Positions 19,845 through 30,113 of a DNA stretch of 64,000 bases are shown here, piece after piece. Position numbers and translations under genes: made by a program. Position 1 is the first letter of the stretch. Each line of letters starts with the position of its first letter. This stretch comes from CAVURS01 sp963795385. GTDB taxonomy: Bacteria > Actinomycetota > Actinomycetes > Actinomycetales > CAVURS01. A model generated the notes under the pieces. The model saw nothing but the letters and a program-made list of their open reading frames with translations, did no database searches and was not told where the DNA came from. The stretch lies in contig CAWCHK010000014.1 in the NCBI GenBank assembly GCA_963795385.1, positions 1 to 64,000 on the forward strand, given 5' to 3'.

Positions 19845-20360
19845 ATGGCGGAGCCGGTGAAGAAGCTGCGCGTCGGTCTCTATCCAGGCACGTTCGATCC
19901 GGTGACCAATGGCCATCTCGACGTCATCGCCCGCGCCGCACGGCTGCTGGACAAGCTGGTTGTCGGCGTGGCGGTCAACACTGGCAAAGGGCCGTTGCTC
20001 ACGCTGGAAGAACGCGTGGAATTGGTGGAAGCGGAGATCGCGCGCATCGCCACGCAGAACGGCATGGTCATCGAGGTGCTGCCGTTTGACACTCTGTTGA
20101 TCGACTTTGCGCGCAAGGTTGGTGCGTCAATGATCGTGCGTGGATTGCGCGCGGTCTCGGACTTCGACTACGAGTTCCAGATGGCGGGAATGAACTATCG
20201 CATGGCACCGGACATCGAGACGGTGTTCCTGATGGCGAGCGAGCGACACCAATTCATTGCCTCGCGGCTGGTCAAGGAAATGGCAATGCTGGGCGGCGAC
20301 ATTTCATCCTTCGTGCCGCCGCTGACATTGGAGCGGGTGTTGCAGCGTATCCGCCGCTAA
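19845..20360 (+). CDS. coaD: Phosphopantetheine adenylyltransferase
   Basis: Fourth step of coenzyme A synthesis: 4'-phosphopantetheine plus ATP gives dephospho-CoA. The 171-residue protein carries the nucleotidyltransferase motif GLYPGTFDPVTNGHLDVIAR, with the TxGH at residues 21-24. Also present are IVRGLRAVSDFDYEFQMAGM and the late FLMASERHQFIASRLVKEMA, the standard CoaD substrate-binding regions. The ATG abuts the gyrA stop (TAG-ATG), so it is probably co-transcribed. Frame intact. Confidence 0.95.
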   Translation: MAEPVKKLRVGLYPGTFDPVTNGHLDVIARAARLLDKLVVGVAVNTGKGPLLTLEERVELVEAEIARIATQNGMVIEVLPFDTLLIDFARKVGASMIVRGLRAVSDFDYEFQMAGMNYRMAPDIETVFLMASERHQFIASRLVKEMAMLGGDISSFVPPLTLERVLQRIRR

Positions 20361-20377
20361 CCGAGGAGAACGCGCCG

Positions 20378-20950
20378 ATGCACCGACGCAACCTGATCGC
20401 GGGCGCCGCGATCGTAACCCTGGCAGGGAACTTCATCATGAGCGACAACGCTGACGCGCAGGCGAAGACGGATCCGCAGAACACCTTGTACATGGACCTG
20501 AAGTCCGGCCGCGTTGTGATCGAGATGTTCCCGGACATCGCACCGAAAGCGGTGGAACGGATCAAGACGCTGGCGCGCGAGGGCTTCTACGATAACACGC
20601 CGTTCCATCGCGTGATCGAGGGCTTCATGGCGCAGGGTGGCGATCCGACGGGGACCGGCACGGGCGGGTCGAAGCTGCCGGATCTGCCGGCTGAGTTCAC
20701 CACGAAGAAGCATTTCTTGCGTGGCACCTGCGGGATGGCACGGACCTCGGACCCGAACAGCGCGAACAGCCAATTCTACATCATGTTCGCGCCGGCGCCA
20801 CATCTGGATGGGCAGTACACCATCTGGGGCCAGGTGGTGCAGGGGATGGATCTGATCGATCAGATCAAGCGTGGCAGCGGTTCAGGTGGGACGGTACAGA
20901 ACCCGGATCGGATCGTGCACTTGCGGGTGGCGGCCGACGTCAAAGGTTGA
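20378..20950 (+). CDS. ppiA: Periplasmic peptidyl-prolyl cis-trans isomerase (cyclophilin)
   Basis: A 190-residue cyclophilin with an N-terminal signal sequence (MHRRNLIAGAAIVTLAGNFI, cleavage probably after NADAQA). Active-site residues are visible in NTPFHRVIEGFMAQGGDPTG (Arg, Phe and Gln of the catalytic pocket), CGMARTSDPNSANSQFYIMF and LDGQYTIWGQVVQGMDLIDQ. It catalyses proline isomerisation during folding of exported proteins. It follows coaD by 17 bp with a GAGGAG ribosome binding site. The conserved gyrA-coaD-cyclophilin order supports one operon, seen in many alphaproteobacteria. Whether it corresponds to ppiA or ppiB of E. coli cannot be decided here. Confidence 0.9.
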   Translation: MHRRNLIAGAAIVTLAGNFIMSDNADAQAKTDPQNTLYMDLKSGRVVIEMFPDIAPKAVERIKTLAREGFYDNTPFHRVIEGFMAQGGDPTGTGTGGSKLPDLPAEFTTKKHFLRGTCGMARTSDPNSANSQFYIMFAPAPHLDGQYTIWGQVVQGMDLIDQIKRGSGSGGTVQNPDRIVHLRVAADVKG

Positions 20951-20985
20951 CCGGTGGAGGGGCTTGGCGCTCTAAGGCGCCAGGC

Positions 20986-21061
20986 GAGCCCGTAGCTCAG
21001 GTGGTAGAGCACGAGACTTTTAATCTTGGGGTCGTGGGTTCGAGTCCCACCGGGCTCACCA
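20986..21061 (+). tRNA. tRNA-Lys (anticodon TTT)
   Basis: A full 76-nt cloverleaf. Acceptor GAGCCCG pairs with CGGGCTC, the D stem is GCTC/GAGC, anticodon stem CGAGA/TCTTG encloses the loop CTTTTAA (anticodon TTT), and the T arm is GTGGG-TTCGAGT-CCCAC. The discriminator A and CCA end are encoded. It lies 35 bp after the cyclophilin stop. Confidence 0.96.
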
Positions 21062-21711
21062 AGTTGCCTATCTGACAACAAACATGGCCCAAAAACGCTA
21101 GCATTCCGTCCGGGAATGCCTGCGACGCAAATATCCTACGAGCTGGGCGAAGTGCCTCGCAGCAAAGGGAGGAAACGCAGCGGCGCAACTCAAGATCGGT
21201 GGCTCGCCGTTTGAGTATAGATCAGATGCGCCGCCCAACAGAATCTCGTGTTGCTCATGTTCGGCGCGCAAGATTCGCGATCATAGAGTTATGGATACCT
21301 CCGCGATCGCCAATGATGAAGAGGACTATAGGATCGAAGCGGCGATGAACTTGCGGGCGGCTCCGTCTCGAACGCTGTAGCAGTGAGGAAAGCACCGCTT
21401 CTTCGTGCGAGCAGAACTGCTCGAAGCCCGCAACACGAAGAGGACCCAAGGGCTGAGACGCAGACATAGTCACGGCCAGGCGGCGACAGTCGCCGCAACT
21501 GGGATTGCGGCGTCGTGGCGTGCTAAGCACATTGCGACCCGCAGTGCTCCCACTACTTCCGCGCCATTTTGGCTCCTGCCAATCAAGCCCGACTATTCGT
21601 GCGTCGGCGGCGTCATCACGAAGGGTCATGCATTGATAGCAAGCGCGCCCGCAATCCAGTTTATGATTACACGACAGATGCTCACCAGCCGCCTACATCA
21701 GGACTGTCAAT
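21062..21711. other. 650-bp stretch without a recognised gene
   Basis: No reading frame here looks protein-like on either strand. A short hairpin, GCATTCC-GTCCG-GGAATGC (21101-21119), lies 40 bp after the tRNA and has no T-run on the plus strand. Base composition is lower in GC than the flanking operons, and the segment may be remnant or foreign DNA. I looked for a second copy of the tRNA 3' end (as an attachment-site repeat) and did not see one. Confidence 0.5.
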
Positions 21712-21729
21712 TTGGACGGGATGCCCAAC

Positions 21730-22134
21730 ATGCGGTACATCACCTACCTCGCCCTGCTAACTTCACTCGCAAATTCTGCGGCAGCACAAACCCGCATCAA
21801 TTCGATCAACACTAACTTCCGATGGCTTGGGCCAGACGACAAGATTGTGATCGAACGCTATGATGATCCGAAGGTGGCAAACGTGTCTTGCTACATGTCG
21901 CGTGCGGAGACTGGTGGGATCAAGGGTGCAGTCGGCGTCGCCGAAGACCCAAGTCGATTCTCTATTGCGTGCCGAGCAATTGGCATGATCGACCTTCCTC
22001 CGAAGTTGCCTAAGTCAGAGGTGATCGGATTTTCTTCAGCATCTCTGTTCTTCAAGACCTTCCAGGTTCATCGCTCATTGGACCTGGAGAAGGGCGTGCT
22101 GATCTATACGGTGGTCAGGTACAAGGCTCATTAG
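21730..22134 (+). CDS. creA: CreA family protein
   Basis: A 134-residue exported protein of the CreA family (catabolite-regulation-associated locus in E. coli; molecular function unknown). After a signal peptide MRYITYLALLTSLANSAAAQ the mature part reads INTNFRWLGPDDKIVIERYD, DPKVANVSCYMSRAETGGIK and GAVGVAEDPSRFSIACRAIG, which is the family core ('GPdDkIvVeafDDPkV.gV.CylSrAktGGikG..GlAEdps..siaCrqvG'). The C-terminus (SLDLEKGVLIYTVVRYKAH) is shorter than in E. coli CreA. ATG at 21712 is an alternative start six codons upstream. The codon pattern is less GC-biased than in the neighbours. Confidence 0.8.
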   Translation: MRYITYLALLTSLANSAAAQTRINSINTNFRWLGPDDKIVIERYDDPKVANVSCYMSRAETGGIKGAVGVAEDPSRFSIACRAIGMIDLPPKLPKSEVIGFSSASLFFKTFQVHRSLDLEKGVLIYTVVRYKAH

Positions 22135-22459
22135 CGGTTCCCCGTATAACAGCATCAGCGTCGTCCCAGTGGTGACGCGCTAATACAGTTCCTCGCGTGA
22201 TTGCACGCCGTTGATAGCCCTATTGATCGCCGGGACCCCGACGTCAACTCGGGTCGCCATGACAGCCCAATCTACGATACTCACGTATGGTCGCGAGGCA
22301 GCTGCGATTGGGCTTCCACTCCGCCCTTAGGTGAGCGGGCAGAGGTCCAAGCCCATAGCGGCATGGGACGTCACGTGGTGCGTTATGTCGCTTCCGCAGG
22401 CGGGACTAGCTGAGCACAGCGTCGTGAATCGGCATGAGCGCCCGGCACATTGGCCCTGA
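22135..22459. other. 325-bp gap, nothing recognised
   Basis: Between creA and the methyltransferase remnant I see no protein-like frame, hairpin with T-run, or repeat. A plus-strand frame around 22,201-22,413 has no recognisable sequence character. Confidence 0.45.
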
Positions 22460-22860
22460 TCAGTGAATGGGCGTTGTGGTCAGCGAGGCCGGGGATACTC
22501 CGATTTCACGCGCATCGGTGATGTCAATATCCCAACGCAGGCGCGCTTGGTCGTCGTCATGGGTCTTGCGGGCGATCAGCGCGACGCCCTGATTCACGCG
22601 GCAGTCGAGAACGCCGCGCGTCGGCGGATTGTCGACAAGGCTATATATCTTGGCTGGCAGGCCCTCGGTGGCCGCAATCAACTCGAAACCAGTGTCGCGG
22701 ATGAAGAGGTGCGCGAGCCCGGCCGCCGGGAAGCGCAAGAAGTCCCTCGGCAACTCATGTGCAGGCCAGGTCGGATGTGCGGAGACGAAGACGCAGCCAC
22801 CGACTTTCAACACGCGGTTGATTTTCCATACTCGGACGACGGCATAGATCCGATCTCATT
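22460..22860 (-). pseudogene. Remnant of a SAM-dependent methyltransferase (C-terminal half)
   Basis: The readable part, VWKINRVLKVGGCVFVSAHP, TWPAHELPRDFLRFPAAGLA and HLFIRDTGFELIAATEGLPA, is the post-motif III end of a class I methyltransferase ('i.RvLkpGG..f......p.He.p.D.wRft..gl..lf...GFe'). Just upstream of DRIYAVVRVWKINRV an in-frame stop appears near 22,860, and the SAM-binding N-terminal half cannot be found in any frame before the formate dehydrogenase stop at 22,936. I therefore read it as a decayed or truncated gene. It lies in the lower-GC stretch that also holds creA. Confidence 0.6.
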
Positions 22861-22935
22861 CGGGGCTACCGTCGGTGCGGTGATGAGCTTTTCCAATTGG
22901 GCACCCTCACCAAGAGCAGATCGACATCGAGGCAC

Positions 22936-25714
22936 TCACTCTGCCGCAGTGTCAACGGTTGCCGCTACCGGGGTCACTCGCGCTGCGCAGAATTTGAATT
23001 CCGGGATCATCCCGTACGGGTCGAGCGCGGGGTTGGTCAGCAGATTGATCGCCGCCTCGGCGTAGCAGAACGGCATGAACACCATGCCCTCCGGCACGTC
23101 GCGATCGGATCGAACTTTCGTCTCGACAACGCCGCGGCGCGTTTCGATTCTGATGAAGTCGCCAGGGTTTAGCCTCGCGCGTCCCAGTTCGCGCGGCGAC
23201 ATGAACGCAACCGCTTCCGGCTCGATCGCATCCAGCACGCCGGCACGGCGCGTCATAGAGCCGGTGTGCCAATGTTCCAGCACTCGGCCGGTCGAGAGCA
23301 CCATCGGATACTCAGCGTCCGGCACCTCATCAGGCGGTAACACGTTGGCGGGGACGATCCTGGCGCGCCCACTGTCGGTCGGGAAGCCGGAGTAGAAGAT
23401 GATCTCGTTGCCAGGCTTGTCAGGCGCGTCGACCGGATAAGTGACCGCGCCTTCACGCTCGAGTCGCTCCCATGTGATGTTTGCCAACGATGGCATGACC
23501 TGTGCCATCTCGGCGAAGACATCGCTAGGCGCACTATAGTTCCAGCCGAGGTCAAGACGCTGGGCTATCTCCTGGATGATCCACCAATCCTGCCGCGCGT
23601 CGCCTGGCGGTTCGATGACCGGGCGCGCAAGCTGCACGCGCCGATCGGTGTTGGTGAAGGTCCCGCTCTTCTCGGCGAAAGCTGAGGCCGGAAGAATGAC
23701 GTCGGCATGGAATGCGGTCTCGGTGAGGAACAGGTCCTGCACGACCAGATGATCGAGCATGGCAAGCGCTTCCCGCGCATGGTTCAGGTCCGGATCTGAC
23801 ATCGCCGGGTTCTCGCCTTCGATGTACATGCCCTTGATTTGCCCCGCATGCACAGCGTTCATGATCTCCACCACAGTGAGACCTTTGATCGGATCCAGGG
23901 GCGTATTCCAGAAGGCTTCAAACTTCGAGCGAATGTCCTCATTCATCACTGACTGATAGTCGGGATAGACCATGGGGATGAGACCGGCATCGGAAGCGCC
24001 CTGGACGTTATTCTGGCCACGCAGGGGATGCAGCCCCGTGCCGGCGCGGCCGATTTGGCCTGTTACCAGTGCCAGCGCGATCAGGCAGCGCGCATTGTCG
24101 GTGCCATGAACGTGCTGGCTGATTCCCATGCCCCAGAAAATCATCGAGGCGCGGGATCGCGCGTAGAGCCGCGCGACATCACGCAGGGTTTGCGCCGGGA
24201 TCCCGCAGACCGACTCCATCTTCTCCGGCGAGAACTCCTTGATGCGCTCCCGCAACTGGTCGTAGCCCTCGGTGTAGCCGGCGATGTATTGCTCGTCGGT
24301 GAGACCTTCCTCGATGATGGTGTGCAAAAGCGCGTTGAGCAGTGCCACGTCGCTGCCCGGTTTGAATGCCAGATGATGCAGGGCGTGTCGTGACAGTGAC
24401 TGCTGCCGCGGATCGATGACAATGAGTTTGGCGCCACGCTGCTTCACAGCATTCTTGAAGAAGGTGGCGGCGACCGGATGGTTCACCGTCGGGTTCGCAC
24501 CGATGACGATGATCACTTCTGCAGTCCATTGCGGCAGCGAACGGCGCGGTGACGGCGCCCGAATTCAGTCCCTCCATCAAGGCGGCCACCGACGATGCGT
24601 GGCAGAGCCGTGTGCAGTGATCGACATTGTTCGAGCCGAAGCCGGTGCGCACCAATTTCTGGAACAGATAGGCTTCTTCGTTCGATCCCTTGGCGGAGCC
24701 GAATCCCGCGAGCGATTTAGCCCCGTGCGTGTCGCGGATGCGTGCCATGCCCCCGGCTGCAAGATCCAGTGCTTCGTTCCAGCTTGATTCGCGAAAGTGC
24801 GTCCAGGGATTGGCCGGATCGACCTGATCCTGTGCGTGCTTCGGCATGTTCGGCAGGCGCACGAGCGGACGTGTGAGGCGGTGCGGGTGATGGATGTAGT
24901 CGAACCCGAAGCGACCCTTGACGCACAGGCGATTGTGGTTCGCCGGACCATCGCGCCCGGTGGCGTACACCACCTTCTCGTCCTTCACCTCGTAGGTGAC
25001 CTGGCAGCCCACGCCGCAGTACGGGCAAAGGCTGTCCACCTTGCGATCAGGCCACGCGACACGCGTCTCGTCCGCGTCTAGATAGGCGGCGGGCATCAAC
25101 GCGCCGGTCGGACATGCCTGCACGCATTCACCGCAGGCAACACATGTGGACTCGCCCATCGGATCGTCGAAGTCGAACACGATCTTCGCGTGAGCGTTGC
25201 GATAGGCCATGCCGATCACGTCGTTCACCTGCACGTCGCGGCAGGCGCGGACGCAGAGATTGCATTGGATGCAGGCATCGAGATTGACCCGCATCGCCGG
25301 ATGGCTGGGATCATGCGTCCAGCGCTGCGCCGCGGGAAAGCGGCTCTCGGTGACGCCGATGCGTTCCGCCCATCCCCAGAATGCGGACGTCGGATCATGC
25401 GACGTGGCACGGGCGGGCTGATCGGCAACCAACAGCTCCATGACCATCGCCCGCGCCTTGGCGGCCCGCTCGGTCGTGGTGTGCACCTTCATGCCGACCG
25501 CGGGCATGCGCTTGCAGGACGCTGCCAGCACGCGCTCGCCTTCGATCTCTACCATGCAGGCGCGGCAATTTCCGTCCGGCCGGTAGCCGGGCTGCGGCCG
25601 ATGGCAGAGATGAGGAATCGCCGTGCCGACACGCCGAGCGACCTCCCACAGCGTCTCGTCCGGCTGTGCTTCAACCTGCTCGCCGTCGAGCTCGAATGTG
25701 ATGGTGCCGCTCAT
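22936..25714 (-). CDS. fdsA: NAD-dependent formate dehydrogenase, molybdenum (alpha) subunit, one frameshift
   Basis: Catalytic subunit of the soluble Mo-dependent formate dehydrogenase (formate + NAD+ to CO2 + NADH). Domain order: 2Fe-2S ferredoxin-like domain with Cys37, 50, 53, 67; two 4Fe-4S clusters (Cys148/151/154/158 in CIQCNLCVRAC; Cys191/194/197/201 in CVACGECVQAC); the molybdopterin-proximal 4Fe-4S (Cys230/233/237/264 in CPYCGVGC...C). The bis-MGD domain has the probable Mo-ligand Cys371 in DHCTRLCHASSVAALMEG. After a frameshift between about 24,500 and 24,560 the protein continues EVIIVIGANPTVNHPVAATF to TAAE and the stop. The C-terminal domain includes MVLSTGRVLEHWHTGSMTRR. The start overlaps the fdsB stop by 4 bp. 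Confidence 0.93.
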
Positions 25715-27442
25715 TCCGACGCCTCCTTGGGCGCAAACGCTTCGGGAAAATAACGCATGACGCAGGTCAACGGATTTGATGCCGCCTGGCCCAATCCGCA
25801 GATCGAGGCATCACGCATCACCTGAGAAAGCTCGTCCAGCAAATCGGCATCCCAATCCGCTTGCTCCATCAGCATGCGTGCCTTTTCGGTGCCCGAGCGG
25901 CACGGCGTGCACTGACCACAGCTTTCATCCTCGAAGAACCGCATCAGGTTCAAGTGCGATGCCTTTGATGTCGTCATGCTCCGAGAAGACCACGACGGCA
26001 GCCGAACCGATAAAGCAGCCATGCTTCTCCAGCGTGCCAAAGTCGAGCGGAATGTTGTCCATGGATGCCGGCAATATGCCGCCTGACGCACCGCCCGGCA
26101 GATAGGCCATGAGCGCGTGGCCTTCCATCATGCCGCCGCAATATTCGTCGATCAGTTCACGCACGGTGATGCCGGCGGGCGCAAGCTTGACCCCTGGCTC
26201 CTTCACGCGACCAGAGACCGAATAGCTTCGAAGACCGGTGCGCCCATTGCGGCCGAAGCTCTTCCACCAATCGATGCCCTTCTCCAAGAGATCGCGCACC
26301 CAATAGAGCGTCTCGACGTTGTTGATCAGCGTGGGACGGCCGAACAGCCCGACCTGGAAGGGAAACGGCGGCTTGTGACGCGGCAACCCGCGCTTGCCTT
26401 CAAGGCTTTCCAGCATCGACGATTCTTCGCCGCAGATGTAGGCGCCAGCGCCGCGCCGCAGATGTACGTGCGGACCACCAGGCGGCAACTTGGGTATCTC
26501 ACGCGTCAGTAGCGCGCGCGCCACCGGATATTCATCGCGGATGTAGACGTAGATCTCCTGCGCCTCGACAACATGTGCGGCTATCAGCATGCCCTCAAGA
26601 AAGCGGTGCGGATCGGTGTTGAGATAATGCCTGTCCTTGAATGTGCCCGGCTCGCCTTCGTCGCCATTGACAGCCATCAGCCGCGGTCCGGGCTCGCCCA
26701 GCACCGAACGCCATTTGCGCCCGGTTGGAAAGCCAGCGCCGCCAAGACCACGAAGGCCGCTGTCATCAAGCGTCGACAGGATTGAATCGCCGCTCAGTTC
26801 GCCGGACCTCACCTTGGCGAGTAGACGATAGCCACCGCCTGCCACGTAAGCGTCGTAGTCAATAGTGTTGTCAGGCATGTGCGGATGCGAGTCGCCTTGC
26901 CCGATGGCTTCAGCCACCGCAGCCGCATCGGCGCGATGCAGAAAATGGTGCCCCACTTCGACGACAGGCGCCTGATCACACAAGCCGACGCACGGAGCGC
27001 GCACGATGCGCACGCCGGCGCCTGCTCCCTGTGCGTCCGGCAGTGACTTGAGTTCCTCCAGCAGGTGTTCAGCCCCGAACATCGCGCAGGTCACGCTGTC
27101 GCAAACCCGAATCACCAGCGGTGCAAGGGTTGGTTCGTTTTCCTTCACAATGTCGAAATGCGCGTAGAAGGTCGCTGTCTCATAGACCTCGGCAAATGCA
27201 AGCCTCATCTCGGCGGCAAGGGCCGCCAGATGCGCTGCCGAAATCTGGTTATAGGCATCCTGGATCAGATGCAGATATTCGATGAGCAGGTCTCGCCGCC
27301 GCGGCCGGTCGCCGAGCAAGGCGGCGACTTCGTCGCTCGCACGGGGGGAGATTTCACGGCCCTTGGGAACGACCTTGGCGCGCCGGCGGCCGGCTCCCGG
27401 ATGTTCGAATCGGACCACCTCGCGCGGGTTCGTCTGGGCCAT
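25711..27442 (-). CDS. fdsB: Fused FdsG-FdsB: formate dehydrogenase diaphorase subunit, one frameshift
   Basis: One protein of about 577 residues combines a NuoE/FdsG-like and a NuoF/FdsB-like part. The N-terminal part (to about residue 175) has the 2Fe-2S thioredoxin-like pattern Cys114/Cys119 (CDSVTC) and Cys151/Cys155 (CVGLC). The second part has the FMN/NAD motif GLRGLGGAGFPTGRKW, NGDEGEPGTFKDRHYLNTDP and AYICGEESSMLESLEGKRGL. The 4Fe-4S motif SCGQCTPCRSGTEKARML comes after an extra base near 25,955. It passes electrons from FdsA to NAD+ through FMN. ATG at 27442 is the start. Separate fdsG and fdsB genes are the classic arrangement; fused forms are also known, so this is a variant and not new. 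Confidence 0.9.
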
Positions 27443-27642
27443 CAAGGTTCCTCCGCACAGCTCGGCCTTCACGCCGGCGAGCGAACATGGCACGAGCACA
27501 AGTCCACACACTTTGCTGGCGCCTCAGGGTATATCGGCGTGGCAAATCAGACGCAAACCATGGGTTCACCGGACCGCGGATTTGTGCTGCGATACTGTGC
27601 AAAGGGGCCTCGATAGATGTCGTTTATGGGCCATCCGCTCGC

Positions 27643-28173
27643 ATGCGTGTGATCGGCCTCGCTGGATGGAGCGGCGCTGGCAAGACGACGCTGCTGCGCC
27701 GCCTGATCCCGCTACTGTCGCGACGTGGCCTGGAAACTTCCACTCTCAAGCACGCTCATCACAGCTTCGATATTGACCAGCCGGGCAAGGATTCGTGGGA
27801 GCACCGTCAGGCCGGCGCGAGAGAAGTCCTGGTCGCCTCCTCGGCGCGTTGGGCACTGATGCGCGAATTGCGGTCCGACACCGAACCGCGCCTTCCGGAC
27901 CTGTTGACGCACATGTCCCCAGTGGATCTGGTGATCATTGAAGGTTTCAAACGCGAGCGCCATCCGAAGATCGAAATCCACCGCGCGGCAAACGCGAAAC
28001 CGCTGCTGTATCCAGACGACGGATCGATCGTCGCCATCGCTTCGGATGAGGCATTGCCGGGTCTGGCCATTCCGCTGCATCATCTAGACGATACCGAGGC
28101 GATCGCCGACACCGTTCAGTCGTATGCCGTCGAGATTGGCGCAGTCGACTGGGGCGGCTGGTGTGACAGCTAA
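27643..28173 (+). CDS. mobB: Molybdopterin-guanine dinucleotide biosynthesis adaptor MobB
   Basis: A 176-residue P-loop GTPase that assists MobA in forming the guanine dinucleotide form of molybdenum cofactor needed by FdsA. The start MRVIGLAGWSGAGKTTLLRR carries the Walker A GWSGAGKTT. Next come STLKHAHHSFDIDQPGKDSW and HRQAGAREVLVASSARWALM, then DLVIIEGFKRERHPKIEIHR, the diagnostic MobB 'EGFK' motif. ATG at 27643 is the first Met before the P-loop. Divergent from the fds genes with 200 bp between. Confidence 0.93.
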   Translation: MRVIGLAGWSGAGKTTLLRRLIPLLSRRGLETSTLKHAHHSFDIDQPGKDSWEHRQAGAREVLVASSARWALMRELRSDTEPRLPDLLTHMSPVDLVIIEGFKRERHPKIEIHRAANAKPLLYPDDGSIVAIASDEALPGLAIPLHHLDDTEAIADTVQSYAVEIGAVDWGGWCDS

Positions 28174-28182
28174 GGGAATTGC

Positions 28183-29436
28183 GTGGCACAGCTATCCGAC
28201 GACTGTTTTGCCTTTGGCGGCAAGATGCTCTCGATCGACGCGGCGCTACGGCGGATCGCCAATGATGTCCCGTGCGTCGCTGGTTCGGAGTGGGTGGCGT
28301 TGCATGCCGGCGACAGCCGTATCTTGGCCGAGGACGTGATCGCACCTGTCGATCTGCCCCCCTTCGACAATTCTGCTGTCGATGGCTATGCCGTGCGCTT
28401 CGACGACCTGACTGATCGGCCCCAGATGCCGGTTGTGGGCCGGCTTGCTGCAGGCGCGCCTGCCTCTGATCCGCTGCGGACCGGGACGGCGCGGCGCATC
28501 TTCACCGGAGCGGCTCTGCCGGTCGGCGCGGACACGGTGTTCATGCAAGAGGACGTGCGCCTCGATGAGCTGGGCGACGTGCATTTCCCACCCGGGCTGC
28601 GGCGCGGCGCCAACACAAGGCCGCACGGAGAGGATGTCGCGCGCGGCGCTTGCGCTCTGCCACGCGGGCGACGGCTACGGCCGCAGGACCTCGCGCTGGC
28701 GGCAGCACTCGGTTTGAAATCGTCTGCCAGTGCGTCGACCGATCCGCGTTGCTCTGTTCTCGACCGGCGATGAACTCGTCGAGCCAGGAACCCCGATGGC
28801 GGCGGCCCAGCGTTATGATTCAAATCGGATTCTGCTCGCGGCGCTGATACGGCGGGCCGGCGCTGAAGTACGCGATCTTGGCATTCTCGCGGACCGGCAG
28901 GATGCCATCGCCAGGGCGCTGGGTGAGGCGGCGGTGGACACCGATCTGATTGTCACGTCCGGGGGCGTCTCGGCTGGTGAAGAGGATCATGTGAAGGCCG
29001 CGGTCGAAACCGTCGGCCAATTGTCGTTCTGGCGGTTGGCGATCAAGCCGGGAAGGCCGGTCGCAATGGGGACCGTTCGAGGCGTGCCGTTCGTCGGGCT
29101 GCCCGGCAACCCAGTCGCTGCCTTTGTGACCTTCGCGTATGTCGCGCGTCCGCTGATTGCCGCTCTTGGCGGGGCCCCCGTCGAGACGTGCGCGACGTTG
29201 CGAGGTACCGAGCCGGCTTCAGCTATCGCAAGAAGGCTGGCCGCCGCGAGTATGTTCGGGTGCAGCTCTCATCAGGACCGGAGGGCGAACCGCAGGCGCA
29301 CAAGTACGCAGTCGATGGAGCCGGTGTTCTTATGTCGCTCACGGAAACCAGTGGCATTGTGGAACTGACAGAATCGGTTACCGAAGTGACGCCGGGCGAC
29401 AGCGTCGGCTATCTGCCCTACGCGGGCTTGCTCTGA
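28183..29436 (+). CDS. moeA: Molybdopterin molybdenumtransferase MoeA, frameshifted
   Basis: Inserts molybdate into adenylylated molybdopterin. GTG at 28183 lies 9 bp after mobB. Segments: VDLPPFDNSAVDGYAVRFDD (the MoeA signature), ARRIFTGAALPVGADTVFMQ, GANTRPHGEDVARGACALPR, then after a frameshift near 28,730-28,745 IRVALFSTGDELVEPGTPMA, YDSNRILLAALIRRAGAEVR and VTSGGVSAGEEDHVKAAVET (catalytic 'TSGG(V/A)S.G..D' region), with GVPFVGLPGNPVAAFVTFAY. A second shift near 29,190-29,200 leads to the C-terminal beta domain ending VTPGDSVGYLPYAGLL. Restored length about 417 residues, normal. It is convergent with mobA. Confidence 0.92.
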
Positions 29437-29439
29437 AAA

Positions 29440-30078
29440 TCAGAGATAGGGGTGATCCACGATCAGGCGGTTGGCCTCGGCAAGATCATCTGGCGTGTTG
29501 ACATTGAAGAATGGATCGACCGGCTTCATCGGCCATTCAACCGTTGTGCGGCGATATTGCCCGGTGAAGGCCTCGATCTTGCGGATACCAAGTTCGGCTA
29601 CAGCGTAACGCAATTCGTCCCGGATCGACACGGGCCATAGTGCGATGACCGGATGCGCACGATTGTCCGAGGCGGCGCATGCAAGCGTGGCGTTGTTCGC
29701 CTGGCGTGCCTCATGCAGTCGAAACGCGAGATCTCTCGGGATGAAGGGCGCATCGCCGGGCAGTGTCAGAACCCAGGCAAGGCTGGGGTCAGCGCTCGCC
29801 GCCCAGTCGAGTGCCGCGAGTACGCCGGCCAGCGGGCCGGGATGGCCCGGCAGGCTGTCGGCGACGACGGGCAGATGGAAAGCATCGAAACGCTGCGGAT
29901 CGGCGTTGGCGTTGAGGATGATCCGTCGCACCTGCGGGCTGAGACGATCGATGATCAGTTCCAGAGCCGTGCGCCCGCCGATCGAGCGGAGGGATTTATC
30001 GCCGCCACCCATCCGCCGCGCGAGACCTCCCGCCAGGATCGCGCCGACGGTCGGCGGCATCGTGTGTTCAGGCGTCAT
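29440..30078 (-). CDS. mobA: Molybdenum cofactor guanylyltransferase
   Basis: Transfers GMP from GTP to molybdopterin to give the MGD cofactor. The nucleotide loop VGAILAGGLARRMGGGDKSL is near the N-terminus, followed by RIILNANADPQRFDAFHLPV, VVADSLPGHPGPLAGVLAAL and the metal-binding WVLTLPGDAPFIPRDLAFRL, then HPVIALWPVSIRDELRYAVA and a C-terminal DPFFNVNTPDDLAEANRLIV. ATG at 30060 is an alternative start six codons inside. The gene is 36 bp downstream of fdhD on the same strand, probably one transcript. Confidence 0.93.
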   Translation of the reverse strand: MTPEHTMPPTVGAILAGGLARRMGGGDKSLRSIGGRTALELIIDRLSPQVRRIILNANADPQRFDAFHLPVVADSLPGHPGPLAGVLAALDWAASADPSLAWVLTLPGDAPFIPRDLAFRLHEARQANNATLACAASDNRAHPVIALWPVSIRDELRYAVAELGIRKIEAFTGQYRRTTVEWPMKPVDPFFNVNTPDDLAEANRLIVDHPYL

Positions 30079-30113
30079 CGCCGGCGGCTTTGCGGCGATG
30101 ACGCTGGCTTTCC

